DNA from: a virus
Direction: 5' to 3' (one strand)
Length of the DNA stretch: 64,000 nt
IMG/VR virus record: IMGVR_UViG_3300003690_003063
Coordinates: 1-64,000 of that record
Shown here: positions 18,301 to 27,122 of the stretch, one piece after another
Layout of the letters: the number at the start of each line of letters is the position of its first letter
How positions within the stretch are numbered: position 1 is the first letter of the stretch
Notes under the pieces: generated by a model
Database searches by the model: none
What the model saw: only the letters and a program-made list of their open reading frames with translations
Told to the model about the DNA's origin: nothing
Position numbers and translations under genes: made by a program

Positions 18301-21300
18301 CCCTCACGATCCTGCATGGGACCTTACTACGGACGCCGGCACCGCCGACAATTGTAATTTCCAGGTTTATGCTGTTCGAGATGAAGTGGACTCTGCGAAT
18401 GCCTATTTTATTCTGACCGGGTCAGCCGCAACAGTCATTCCTACTCTTACCTCGTCTCTTTACGAAGACCTATATGAAAATAATTCTTGGAACTTGTCGG
18501 TTGCTATCAAGCCTGAATATTATCCTTTAACACCATACATCTCGGCGTCTAATGATGATCAAGACCCGGCCCCCACTCCGGGGACCCCCGGGACGCGTAC
18601 TGGTAGTTTGAATGACCAAAACTACATCGTTGTATTTAGGGGCATCCAGGCCGACTCGGGCGAAATTTTAAATTCCTTTACAGTTACAGGAACAATTAGC
18701 GCCCCCCACCCCTCTTTTGTTACCAGTAGCAGACGCGTATTTGTGGGGGCCCACAGAACCAACTTTACTGGGACCCTTTTATATTCCACTGATGTTGGAA
18801 TAAATAGTTGTAGGTATTGGTTAAATTATTTAGACGACCAGGCTCTGAGAGCACATGCATATGATACTGAGAATCATGGACCTCTTTATCCTCATAGATA
18901 CGCCTTCCCTTTCAACCCGGCTCCTTCGTTTTTCTCGGCATCATATGGAGAAATCTTAAATATTGACACCTTGATGTTTAATTGGGAGTTTAGTCAAAAT
19001 ACGGGGTCTGATGCTTACGGTGAGTTCCCAGTAACTGACGAGTCGTCAGGCTCATCCCTCTTGGCAGCTGCCCCTGGTACTCCGGGCGGAGATGATACTG
19101 TGTTGCCTCTTTCCGGAACCGAGACGGCCCGATTCGGAGATTTAGGGAAGCTTTTAAATAAGCAATATAGTGCTTATGGCTACGGCTTCTCTGAGTCATC
19201 GTTAACACCAGTCAAAAAAGAACATATTGTTTCTTCAAAGATAAATCCTTTGGAGGTAGTGAGCTCCGTCGACCAAGTTAAGGTTTTGACTATCCAGGAA
19301 CAGCAAGAGTTTGCTATTGACTCACGTCCAGTTAACTACTTCTTTTCTTTCGAAAAGAGTATGTATCGAACTATCTCCGAGGAAATGGTTAATTATTTCG
19401 GCTCTTTAAGAGATTTTAATAATATTATAGGCGCCGCTGTTAATAGATATCGACCAAACTATAAGATTATGGGGAAGCTTCGCAATAGATTCTTCGAAAA
19501 AGTAGCAAATGATGAAATAGATTTTGATAAATTCTATGAGTATTATAAGTGGTTTGATTCTTCGCTTTCCTTTATGTTGGGACAATTAGTACCTATTTCA
19601 GCAGATTTTGCCGAGAACGTTCGAACGATGATTGAAAGTCACGCATTAGAACGCAATAAACACAAGACCCCTTTTCCTTTCTTAGATCAAGAAAAAACCG
19701 TCTTCGAAGCGCCCGCAATAAGTTTAGTGGATTACCAGGGCGCCGTTTCGTCCCCGGACGATGACCCTCAGGGAACCGCTTTTTGGCCCTCGTCAGCCCC
19801 GTCGCGTCGACAATTGGGGCTCTCCACTCGCGCGCTGACTAAGGTGTGGAAGGATACCAGTGCTCCAATCGGCGCCGCAAGCGCAGGGGGGAGTGCGGTC
19901 GTAGCACAAGAAGCGAGGTATCTTTGGTGGAAAAATAGGGTTGAAAGAGACGATTCGCCTTTATCGGCACCGTTTGGTTCCGAGTTCAACGTTCAGCGCG
20001 CCGCCCTCTTTGCTGTTATGACACAAAGTGTTGATTTAGATCAGAGAAGGGTTTATAAGTTTTCTGTTGAGGGCAATCGAGCTTTTGGCGGAGTAGGCCT
20101 CCCGGCAGGCAAAAAAGTTAACTTTGTTTTCGCGGCAACACATCCGTGGGGGCCGTCAAATCCTAATGATTCGGATGCGTTAAAAAATGTGATGTTGGCC
20201 AACCGTGATGATCTAGAACAACTGCTCAATACTACTGATAGGTTTTACGGCCCCAACTTTAAACAACGTCTAGGCCTTTCCTTCAATGCCAGCGTAAATG
20301 ATGATAACCAAGCAGACCGCCTTAGGACCACTGGGGTTAATATAGCTCCTTTTAGTGTATATTCTTCATCTGTATCGACTGGTTATGTGTCAGAAATAGC
20401 CTCAGACTTTACGGGGGGCATAGACTTTACTAACCTTCATCATGACTTGGTTTTTAATGCCGATATTCCTCTTCAGTCCCCATTCACTGAGAAATTTGTG
20501 GGGGGACGAGAGTATCGACATGTGGATATAAGCGATGCTACTGATACAATAAAGACACGTCCCGAAGGCTTCCGAATTCAATTTGAGGACGTTAAGGCTC
20601 CCCCTGGCTCGACGATTAGTAATGCGGTAGCGATCATCCCTCCCAATTCTAGAGGACTAGCCACAGACGGAGAAATACCTACTGGGAATAAGTTTAGAGA
20701 CGAAACAGCGAAGCGCCCGGTTAATATTAAAAATATTTTAATGACGACTGCTTCTGTTGGAACTCGTCTTTCTGGTGCTCTTTCTCATGCGAAAATTGGA
20801 AACTATCAACGCAGCTACCAGGTTGTTCAAAGTAATGGTCGTACCACGAACGATCCGTTTTTTCAAGATCAGTCTTTTGATTTTGCTCAATATCCCGAGA
20901 CTTTGGCAACTCGCGGCCGTTTTGCGCTAGCGCCGCAAGCCGGAAAATCCCTTCATTTTGACGGCGACACCGATTATGTTCGCTCTGTGTTGCCGTTAGC
21001 ATCCTGGGAATCGGCTATTGGTGGCGCCGGCTCCGATGCAAAAGCTGTCAGCTTTTCAATGTGGTTGAACGCTGATACACTTCCGTCCGGACATTGGATC
21101 TTCAAGGTGGGGGGAGCCACCTCAACTTATAGTATGCAAGTTAACTCTGACGAACTTAAATTTATAGTTGGCAGTAGTGGTACTGACCCATATGTGTTTT
21201 CTTCGACAATTTCAACTGGATCTTGGACTCACGTGGTCGCAACTCTTGCTGCTGGGACCGGTAACAAGCCCAATATGTATATTAATGGAACACTTGATAA

Positions 21301-24300
21301 TGACTCTGTGGGTAGTGCAACTAGCAACAATATAGCGATCGGTGGCCCCTTTACGATTGGATACACAGCGGAGACCTTTGACGGATATATTTGTGATTTC
21401 GCGGTATGGGACAAAGAGCTTTCGGCAGCAGAAGCGTTAACAGTTTATAACGGCGGCAGCCGAGCTAATTTACGGCACCTGACTATGGATAATCGCGATG
21501 GCGACCTGGCCGCCGCGCCCACTGTTAATCTCCTGGCGTGGTGGCCGCTGGGTGATGATCCTCGAGACTCTTCGGATGGTGGTATTTTCTATGATCAAAT
21601 GGGGTTCACCAACGTCGCCGCCAATAACTTCACTGACGACGCGACGTCCGGAATCTCCGTCAAATCCCCCGGTTATGGGGGCTACGGGGGCGTTTCAAAT
21701 GTCGCAAATATGAGAGGTAATTTAGACTATAAACTTCCTAGTAGAACCGGAGCGAATTCTAATAGTAATATTTTTGTTAACAGGTTTGGATCCCCCGGGG
21801 GCTATGAAGTAAGCTCGCGGGGCTATATGGGCCCCGCCCATGAAGAACTTTCTGTTTATAACGCGTTACCGTATCGCAATCAGCATGTGATAAGTTACGG
21901 CCTGTCGGGCTCAGCCTCGGCGGATTCTACAGTTGCTTCAACGATTGTTGTCTTAGATCAAATTGGTAAGAATCGAGGCCTTAATCAAAGAGCCACATTA
22001 CACTGCGGCCAATATGGTTCTGATGCCGCCTATGGTTTAATAACCGCTAAAAGCACGCGCGTTGACCTGGGTAAGGGCTATGTGGCAACACCATCTTGGC
22101 ACAAAACCAATCGAAATCGAAAGAGAAGGATGGAACTTATTTCTGGTTCAATAGCGGGAGGGCCCGCCATAACTCAATTAGCCCTCTGTACTACTGGATC
22201 CGTCTATGACAATTTATGGGTACAGCACCCTATTCCAAGGTCTATGCGTCAATATTCATGGATAACTGCATCGGTTACAGGGAGTGAACTACTGGGTTTG
22301 TGTAAGCCGGAGTGTATGAGCACCTCGTCGATCCCCCTCATGATCACGGCCTCGGGTATTACGGGGTCCGACGGCGATGCGAGTGAGCCCAGCTCCCAGG
22401 TATTCTCGCTAGATTTTGTTGGCTTGCGATCTTATGTTATTGATCCAGTGAGCGCGTCGTCACATACCTTGGGATATCCCTTAGCGAGCTCTATTGTTTC
22501 TTATCAGAACCATAATTTGCAGACTGAGTGGACCACTATTACGGTTCCTACTTTTAATTTCCTAATGTTAAACAGAAACGGACCATATCAATATGCGATG
22601 TGGCAGCAGACTCGTTTTAATAATCATCCGGTAGTTCGGAAGCTCCGCCATGAAAATAAGATTGGGGTGACGCTTGGGCCCAAACCACAATTATTATCAA
22701 ATCGTTTTAGTGCGGGGTATACCGTTCGTCCAACAAGACCTAATAGTTTTGTAGACTATGTGGAACAGCCGATTAGTAGTCGATATCTGCCTTCTTTGGT
22801 AGTGGCAGAGGCCGCAGCCGGTGACGAATCCTTTGATAGCGATGGAAATTATAAGGCAACATATGGAAATTATTTCCAAATGTTCTCGCACGAAGGCCTG
22901 AATAATCATCTTAATTTGTCTGTAACACAAAAGTATCTCTACGATAATCCTTTTGTATCATTATTAGAATATTTCTTAAACAATAAAGCCAATTTAATGG
23001 TAGACTATTCAGAGCGCATATACCCAGCAGAAGAAGTTGCTTATAGAAATATTGTAAGAAATCGAACAAATTTCACTATCACTGGATCGTGGGATCCCAA
23101 GAGAAGTGTTGCTGCTCGTGCTAATTCTCAAGGTCATTCTATCACCAATCAGGCTGCCTGGTTCATGAAAGAGTCCACGACCTTTGCTACGGCGCAGCCG
23201 ACACTGCTCGCCAGGACTGACGGAACTGGGGAGGGACAAAGCCTACAATCACGCTATGGTATTTCCGGAGCGTTTGATATCACAGCTAGCGCAGTTTATT
23301 CTTTAAGGGTGCCTCTTGGATGGGAATCCTCTCCCGGGAACAACAAGCTTGTATACGGAGGGGTGGCCGCGTGGCAAGCGGGCCCCCAAGCAGGGAAGGA
23401 TCCATATGTAGAATATGACTATTGGGTCCATCAATTGAGACTTAAAGCAAAAGATTATTCTATTGTCCCTGAGTTTAGAATTAGCGAACATATCGAAGAG
23501 ATCATAAATGCGGGAGGCGATCCTCTCATTGATAGCTGGCGGCTAGACTTAACCGGCGCAGCATACCCAGACACAGATAGTCCTCAGTTTTGGGAGACCT
23601 ATACAAATGGTGAATTTATGAAGCTTTTTGGTGTCGTTGATGATATGTTATTCGAAACGGGATTTGCCGCCCAGCAACTATCAAGAAACAAACTATCTCT
23701 CCAATGCCATGCGGCCATTAAGTTTCTTCCATATCCAGGTTTTTATCCTCTTCAACGAATGCGCGACCTGGCGACTAGATTTTCTCAGTCTTATGGAGAC
23801 TATGTTTACGTAACTGCTAGCGCTGACTATAGGACATCGCCGATATCATCGGCCTATCGCGCGATTGAAGAACCACTTTTTGCTCCGGGCATTTGGTTTA
23901 ACACCTATAAATCGGGTCTTGCAGTCGGCAGCTATATCATGGGAATTTCGGGTGGTTACGATGCAATAACGGACGCCGAGGAAAACTGGGCCCGCCTTAA
24001 GGATATTGCGGTTTCTAACTCGGTCGACTCAGCCGATAGTCAGTTCCCTGAAGGAGTAATTAATTTTGGAAGCGGGAGCTTGCTGTCTTGTTCTATAACC
24101 GCTTCGGATACCGCTTATTTCCCAGTAAGGATACCGTTCGAAGCAGTCTATAAACCACAGTTTTTAAGTAGCAAAGCGATTAGTGGCTCTTTTATTTATG
24201 ATAACGGCGTGGGTTCGGCCAGTCTTTCCGGAAACTCGGGCGGCACCCATCTTATAAATAGGGTTTCTTGGGATGGCCAAGGTGACCCGCTTTATAGAAT

Positions 24301-26074
24301 GATGGCAGACAACACTTTAAGTTCAATTTATGAGATGTTTATACAAGACCCAGTCAGTTTCGTGTCCAAAGAACAAGATCAATTTACTGGGATACCAGCT
24401 AAAGAGGGAGAGAAGTTTGCTATGACATTTCATGTTAACCGAACGCTAGGTAGAGATGGCAAAGCAGATAGAAATAAATTTGAAATGTACAGCAGAAATA
24501 GTGCCTTTGGTCCCCCTGTGGTTTTGGATGCCGGCGCCGAGACGGCCGCCGGCGGCCCGGGGGATGGCAACATTGAGTTTACTGCTTCGTGTTCACCCAG
24601 TACCCCTTGCTATATAAATGGCACTAGTTCTGTTACAATCGTTGCCACCGCTTCTTTTGGCGGCTTCCCTTCTTTGGCAGATCTTTTATCTTCCGTAGAA
24701 TATATATATGATACACAGCTAGAGTCAGATAGTTACCACAAAAAAGCGATGGGGTATTGGTTTGCTCAAAAAGTGTCAGAAAGTTTTAATCTATCTGAAG
24801 TTATGGGACAAGACGATTCGTCCCGATGGCTAATTCAAAGTAAATTTGAAACTCCTATGTTCAATTTCTCCAACGTCTCGGCCGATGCTCCTGTAGCGGC
24901 CGATGTCTCTCTGCGCCCTGGGGCTATTAACACCGTAACGACGAAAGGAATTGGGCATCAACTCGGCACGATTTTGGCAAAAGACGAAGGGGTAGAATGT
25001 TTTATAACAACGCCAACTTTTGTGAACTCTCCCACTTATGGTCGTATAACCAATCCGAAGTCCTTATCCAAACTCGTGGGCTTTCAGGAGGGTGTTAAAA
25101 AGAAGCTTGGCGTTCTAAAAAATGAGTTCCGGCTAGAAGAGGCCGTGGTCGTTGTGCCATATATACAACGTAAGCGGAGGCGTGAATTCCTCAAGTTCCC
25201 ACGGGCCCGGGCCAAACTAACAAGTTATCAAAACTTGCTATTGGCTATGAAAAAATATATTTTCCCTCCCAAATTTGATTTTACTAGATTTAGAGAGGTA
25301 AAGCCAGTTTTAATGTATGTATTTGAATACGGAATGGACTTAAATCAGGACGATCTTTCCGCTATCTGGCAGAATTTGCCTCCCGGCCAACGAAATATAA
25401 ATTGTCATCTTTGTGGATGTACTGATACCAAATTTGAATTGAAAGAAATAGAGATCGAAGAACGAGAGTTGGTAAATAAAATATTAGCTAAGGATGAAGA
25501 CTTGTATTGGATGGTTTTTAAGGTTAAGAAAAGGGCGGCTCGCAATTTTGAAAAGACTAGGAGATCTTTTATATCTTCCGAAACCCAGGATATTCCAGCA
25601 GCTGTTGGAGAATATTCATATAATTGGCCTTATGATAATTTCTCGTTGGTAGAATTGGTGAAAATAGAGGAGAGTGTACGATGGATATCGGAGGAGATCT
25701 GCCCAGAATGTGAAGAAGATCCATGCGAAGATCCGGAAGATGATGCTCCCACTCCGTCGCCCGCACCTCCCGTTAATCCTACGGCTGACGCGCCCGTTCC
25801 GACTGCGCCGAAGGGATTGGGAACGAGAGTCCTTAAAAGAAAAGGTAGGACATCTGCTGAGCCTCGAGGAGGCGCCGACTTCCAAGAAACGATCGTTCTT
25901 AGACAAGGTGATCTGGACGTCGACACCCAGTTCACTACGACTACGGACGGCAGAATAGAGGCGTCCTATGACCCGCGCGGCACTCCCACCGAGATTGTTG
26001 ATCCTGATGCGGTCTTCGCCGGCTCAGGTGGAAGATCTGGCGCCATTAAGATAAAAACTGAGGATGAGAGATAA
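15332..26074 (+). CDS. Giant virion protein with inserted LamG domains (3580 aa)
   Basis: One uninterrupted 10.7-kb reading frame, among the longest single proteins expected in a phage of this type. The N-terminal 150 residues are charged; a LamG/concanavalin-like domain follows (about 155-285 and 525-610), interrupted by a second LamG domain (285-526), and a third LamG lies at about 1870-2082. A conserved-looking helical block (about 1350-1460) is rich in Phe, Tyr and Arg. Near the C-terminus are a Cys cluster (CHLCGC, about residue 3361) and a Pro-rich linker (about 3472-3500). LamG domains bind sugars or proteins, so the protein probably helps form the host-facing baseplate periphery or fibres. 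No frameshift or stop was seen. The structural role is inferred from context. Confidence 0.8.
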   Translation: MSFRSLFDKAVTVKSLANKSAEEIGAQIESVGYHTEDILHEERFIPQVDFSKPETFARFGSAEEYYGESIDRIIGDYPYDGSLRERLKWENESTYIDLHILDNLYPRTTGWITMSAGGYGPLEGSITADGYGMPTNVEYIYLEGGPHPSPHGTSPYNINFTGSNYLEATKNRQSNLKFDLANSGSTVEFWLKKEEFHLDSTKKEVIFDLWNHEDTSSADYGRFRLELSGGGVVPAGSNPVLLTVMSGTLGFESTSIAPSTFVASDIVGGSWNHYAVSVKNTTGGKSVHFDLGSTDAINIGEADLWQGLIGGAGDAALPWTLSAWVWLDSIPTSGEREIINFSNSDISLVLDPAGTDNFELDIAGATRGITRSGTIYAQRWYHLVGTFAGGNDGALTFYVNGEDDNNAHATVDNPTGIAGSDCYIGNRNSLAGAFPGYIDEVAIWNKALSLAEVEEVFNHGVPPNLLGFDSAENLIAWYPLGDNSTVKLDGTNVRSVDNQVSDIVGGYHGFGAGGTLSGSQVVDYSPLNNSVTTKFYVNGELKNVKQISTCPPGSARAVDVLTGSLAQIDSPIVARIGSLICSPAGSSALTGSGKLMAGLDEFRYWKAYRSSKDIGRFWFTQVGGGTNNDPEPFIDTQEKVNTNLGVYYKFNEGITGYASIDSTILDYSGRVTNGLWAGFTSSASPRNTGSAIVSSSAAIKEFEDPIIYALHPEVVTLKTNLQESGSAYDINNNSAIYNSIPAWITEEDEEGQKQLRYLTQIMGSYFDTLHLQMDTLNQFRDISYVSGSEKPLPFSAKMLNSNGFVSPEIFLDADILEVLDDRSEDRIYAKSLNDIKNLIYKNIYNNLIYIYKSKGTEKSFRNLIRCFGIDDELIKLNLYASNTTYEYRENRRNVVVADKIINFNTTGNTAAVIYSSNTASAVDPTASPPSYTISDTAAFITSSALLTGGYATTLETDVFFPLKKEQSDNTYHGTNRLSASLFGLHRVKPRPHDPAWDLTTDAGTADNCNFQVYAVRDEVDSANAYFILTGSAATVIPTLTSSLYEDLYENNSWNLSVAIKPEYYPLTPYISASNDDQDPAPTPGTPGTRTGSLNDQNYIVVFRGIQADSGEILNSFTVTGTISAPHPSFVTSSRRVFVGAHRTNFTGTLLYSTDVGINSCRYWLNYLDDQALRAHAYDTENHGPLYPHRYAFPFNPAPSFFSASYGEILNIDTLMFNWEFSQNTGSDAYGEFPVTDESSGSSLLAAAPGTPGGDDTVLPLSGTETARFGDLGKLLNKQYSAYGYGFSESSLTPVKKEHIVSSKINPLEVVSSVDQVKVLTIQEQQEFAIDSRPVNYFFSFEKSMYRTISEEMVNYFGSLRDFNNIIGAAVNRYRPNYKIMGKLRNRFFEKVANDEIDFDKFYEYYKWFDSSLSFMLGQLVPISADFAENVRTMIESHALERNKHKTPFPFLDQEKTVFEAPAISLVDYQGAVSSPDDDPQGTAFWPSSAPSRRQLGLSTRALTKVWKDTSAPIGAASAGGSAVVAQEARYLWWKNRVERDDSPLSAPFGSEFNVQRAALFAVMTQSVDLDQRRVYKFSVEGNRAFGGVGLPAGKKVNFVFAATHPWGPSNPNDSDALKNVMLANRDDLEQLLNTTDRFYGPNFKQRLGLSFNASVNDDNQADRLRTTGVNIAPFSVYSSSVSTGYVSEIASDFTGGIDFTNLHHDLVFNADIPLQSPFTEKFVGGREYRHVDISDATDTIKTRPEGFRIQFEDVKAPPGSTISNAVAIIPPNSRGLATDGEIPTGNKFRDETAKRPVNIKNILMTTASVGTRLSGALSHAKIGNYQRSYQVVQSNGRTTNDPFFQDQSFDFAQYPETLATRGRFALAPQAGKSLHFDGDTDYVRSVLPLASWESAIGGAGSDAKAVSFSMWLNADTLPSGHWIFKVGGATSTYSMQVNSDELKFIVGSSGTDPYVFSSTISTGSWTHVVATLAAGTGNKPNMYINGTLDNDSVGSATSNNIAIGGPFTIGYTAETFDGYICDFAVWDKELSAAEALTVYNGGSRANLRHLTMDNRDGDLAAAPTVNLLAWWPLGDDPRDSSDGGIFYDQMGFTNVAANNFTDDATSGISVKSPGYGGYGGVSNVANMRGNLDYKLPSRTGANSNSNIFVNRFGSPGGYEVSSRGYMGPAHEELSVYNALPYRNQHVISYGLSGSASADSTVASTIVVLDQIGKNRGLNQRATLHCGQYGSDAAYGLITAKSTRVDLGKGYVATPSWHKTNRNRKRRMELISGSIAGGPAITQLALCTTGSVYDNLWVQHPIPRSMRQYSWITASVTGSELLGLCKPECMSTSSIPLMITASGITGSDGDASEPSSQVFSLDFVGLRSYVIDPVSASSHTLGYPLASSIVSYQNHNLQTEWTTITVPTFNFLMLNRNGPYQYAMWQQTRFNNHPVVRKLRHENKIGVTLGPKPQLLSNRFSAGYTVRPTRPNSFVDYVEQPISSRYLPSLVVAEAAAGDESFDSDGNYKATYGNYFQMFSHEGLNNHLNLSVTQKYLYDNPFVSLLEYFLNNKANLMVDYSERIYPAEEVAYRNIVRNRTNFTITGSWDPKRSVAARANSQGHSITNQAAWFMKESTTFATAQPTLLARTDGTGEGQSLQSRYGISGAFDITASAVYSLRVPLGWESSPGNNKLVYGGVAAWQAGPQAGKDPYVEYDYWVHQLRLKAKDYSIVPEFRISEHIEEIINAGGDPLIDSWRLDLTGAAYPDTDSPQFWETYTNGEFMKLFGVVDDMLFETGFAAQQLSRNKLSLQCHAAIKFLPYPGFYPLQRMRDLATRFSQSYGDYVYVTASADYRTSPISSAYRAIEEPLFAPGIWFNTYKSGLAVGSYIMGISGGYDAITDAEENWARLKDIAVSNSVDSADSQFPEGVINFGSGSLLSCSITASDTAYFPVRIPFEAVYKPQFLSSKAISGSFIYDNGVGSASLSGNSGGTHLINRVSWDGQGDPLYRMMADNTLSSIYEMFIQDPVSFVSKEQDQFTGIPAKEGEKFAMTFHVNRTLGRDGKADRNKFEMYSRNSAFGPPVVLDAGAETAAGGPGDGNIEFTASCSPSTPCYINGTSSVTIVATASFGGFPSLADLLSSVEYIYDTQLESDSYHKKAMGYWFAQKVSESFNLSEVMGQDDSSRWLIQSKFETPMFNFSNVSADAPVAADVSLRPGAINTVTTKGIGHQLGTILAKDEGVECFITTPTFVNSPTYGRITNPKSLSKLVGFQEGVKKKLGVLKNEFRLEEAVVVVPYIQRKRRREFLKFPRARAKLTSYQNLLLAMKKYIFPPKFDFTRFREVKPVLMYVFEYGMDLNQDDLSAIWQNLPPGQRNINCHLCGCTDTKFELKEIEIEERELVNKILAKDEDLYWMVFKVKKRAARNFEKTRRSFISSETQDIPAAVGEYSYNWPYDNFSLVELVKIEESVRWISEEICPECEEDPCEDPEDDAPTPSPAPPVNPTADAPVPTAPKGLGTRVLKRKGRTSAEPRGGADFQETIVLRQGDLDVDTQFTTTTDGRIEASYDPRGTPTEIVDPDAVFAGSGGRSGAIKIKTEDER
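16184..16910 (+). other. LamG domain nested inside another LamG domain
   Basis: Within the 3580-residue protein (about residues 285-526). The host domain runs up to GSWNHYAVSVKNTTGGK and resumes with TTKFYVNGELKNVKQIS, the two neighbouring strands of a LamG core. Between them sits a complete second LamG reading GKSVHFD, TLSAWVWLD, RWYHLVGTF, ALTFYVNGE, GYIDEVAIWNKAL and LIAWYPLGD in order. The insert is richer in GC, with many GGC/GCC codons, than the sequence on either side. Boundaries are approximate. Confidence 0.65.
20939..21690 (+). other. Second inserted LamG domain of the giant protein
   Basis: Residues about 1870-2110 of the 3580-residue protein. The order of elements is the same as in the first insert: GKSLHFDGD, SFSMWLNAD, GSWTHVVATL, PNMYINGTL, GYICDFAVWDKELS and LLAWWPLGDD. 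Both inserts also share a WESAIGGAG/WQGLIGGAG segment. The flanks (ATRGRFALAP before, NLDYKLPSRTGANSN after) look like one continuous parent domain, but that is inference. Confidence 0.6.
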
Positions 26075-26081
26075 TTAGAGT

Positions 26082-27122
26082 ATGGACTTTTTCAACAAAA
26101 AAGAAGAAGTATTAGATCTTCAGTTAACTGAATATGGAAGATATTTGTTGTCGCAGGGACTCTGGCATCCCCACTACTATGCTTTTTTTGATGATGATGT
26201 TTTGTATGATTCACAGGCCGGCTCAGCCGGTTCGGGATCTGCTGAAGTCCAAAATAATGCCGAAAGGCGCATACAGTTTGATACTCCCTCCCTTAAGGTG
26301 CAACCATATACGATAGGTGCGCAGGCCCGGGTAGATAGGTGGAATAATCAAGTGTCGAACCTCGCCCTCCCCACAGCTGATAATTCTGTTGCATATGTAG
26401 ATGCGTTTAATCTGACTCAGCCATTTGAGGGGGCGACGTATTTGTTGGCCTCGCGACCTCTGGGCACCAGCAACCTTAAAAAAACATATGCCCCCGCTTG
26501 GAATATGGGGATAGTAACCCCTCAGAGTTCTTCAAAGCAGACAGCATTCATTGGCATGAATTTAACCGCAAGCAATGTTTCTCTTACCAGTAGTCATTTT
26601 GGCGTAATTGTACAAGATATACCGCAAGTTGATATTACTATTAATTATAATACATTTTTTGCCATTACTTCTACGACTGGTGAGCTTCCGACTCCTAGAT
26701 ATGTTCCTTTAACGGCAGAGTTTAACGGCGCCGGGGTGCGCCTTTTTGTCGAAGACGACTATTTGGTGGTGGATTTGTTAGAAGAAAACACAGATTATTT
26801 GAAAGAAAACTTTGATATAGAAGTTTTTAGAGTTGAGGGGTTGCCATCAACTACGCCGAGCGATGGTAATGTGTTAGAACAACTTTTGTTTATGGATGAA
26901 GAATTTTATTATGTTCCGCAAGCAGATATAGATGTCGGGTATTATTTAAATGTGTTGGTTGATAATGAACTACCCCCCCAAATTGCTGATAATTTGGGGA
27001 TTACTCAAAAGACCGTAAGAGGCACCACTGCAAGGCTGGCGTTAAGCAGAGATCTTTATGGCGGCGCCGGCGACGGCGGTGCTGCTGGCGGCGGCACAGA
27101 CCCTGCGGAAGGATGTGAATAA
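26082..27122 (+). CDS. Virion structural protein with shared N-terminal module
   Basis: A 346-residue protein. Its opening (EEVLDLQLTEYGRYLLSQG ... YYAFFDDDVLYD) aligns by eye with the start of the protein at 36638 (DIILDAVLTNKGRKAIAKG ... KYFALGDDEIDYG), pointing to a common N-terminal assembly module of about 45 residues. The rest is beta-rich and acidic, and the C-terminal 20 residues are a Gly/Ala-rich tail. The stop overlaps the next start by one base. A tail or baseplate component by context; the exact role is unknown. Confidence 0.7.
   Translation: MDFFNKKEEVLDLQLTEYGRYLLSQGLWHPHYYAFFDDDVLYDSQAGSAGSGSAEVQNNAERRIQFDTPSLKVQPYTIGAQARVDRWNNQVSNLALPTADNSVAYVDAFNLTQPFEGATYLLASRPLGTSNLKKTYAPAWNMGIVTPQSSSKQTAFIGMNLTASNVSLTSSHFGVIVQDIPQVDITINYNTFFAITSTTGELPTPRYVPLTAEFNGAGVRLFVEDDYLVVDLLEENTDYLKENFDIEVFRVEGLPSTTPSDGNVLEQLLFMDEEFYYVPQADIDVGYYLNVLVDNELPPQIADNLGITQKTVRGTTARLALSRDLYGGAGDGGAAGGGTDPAEGCE

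Noticed and set aside
24253-24260. Exact T4 late-promoter octamer TATAAATA (also at 46942-46949)
   Set aside because: The first is deep inside the 3580-residue gene with no gene start nearby; the second is the final Tyr-Lys-stop of the 62-residue membrane protein, abutting the next ATG. Chance or coding origin is simpler.
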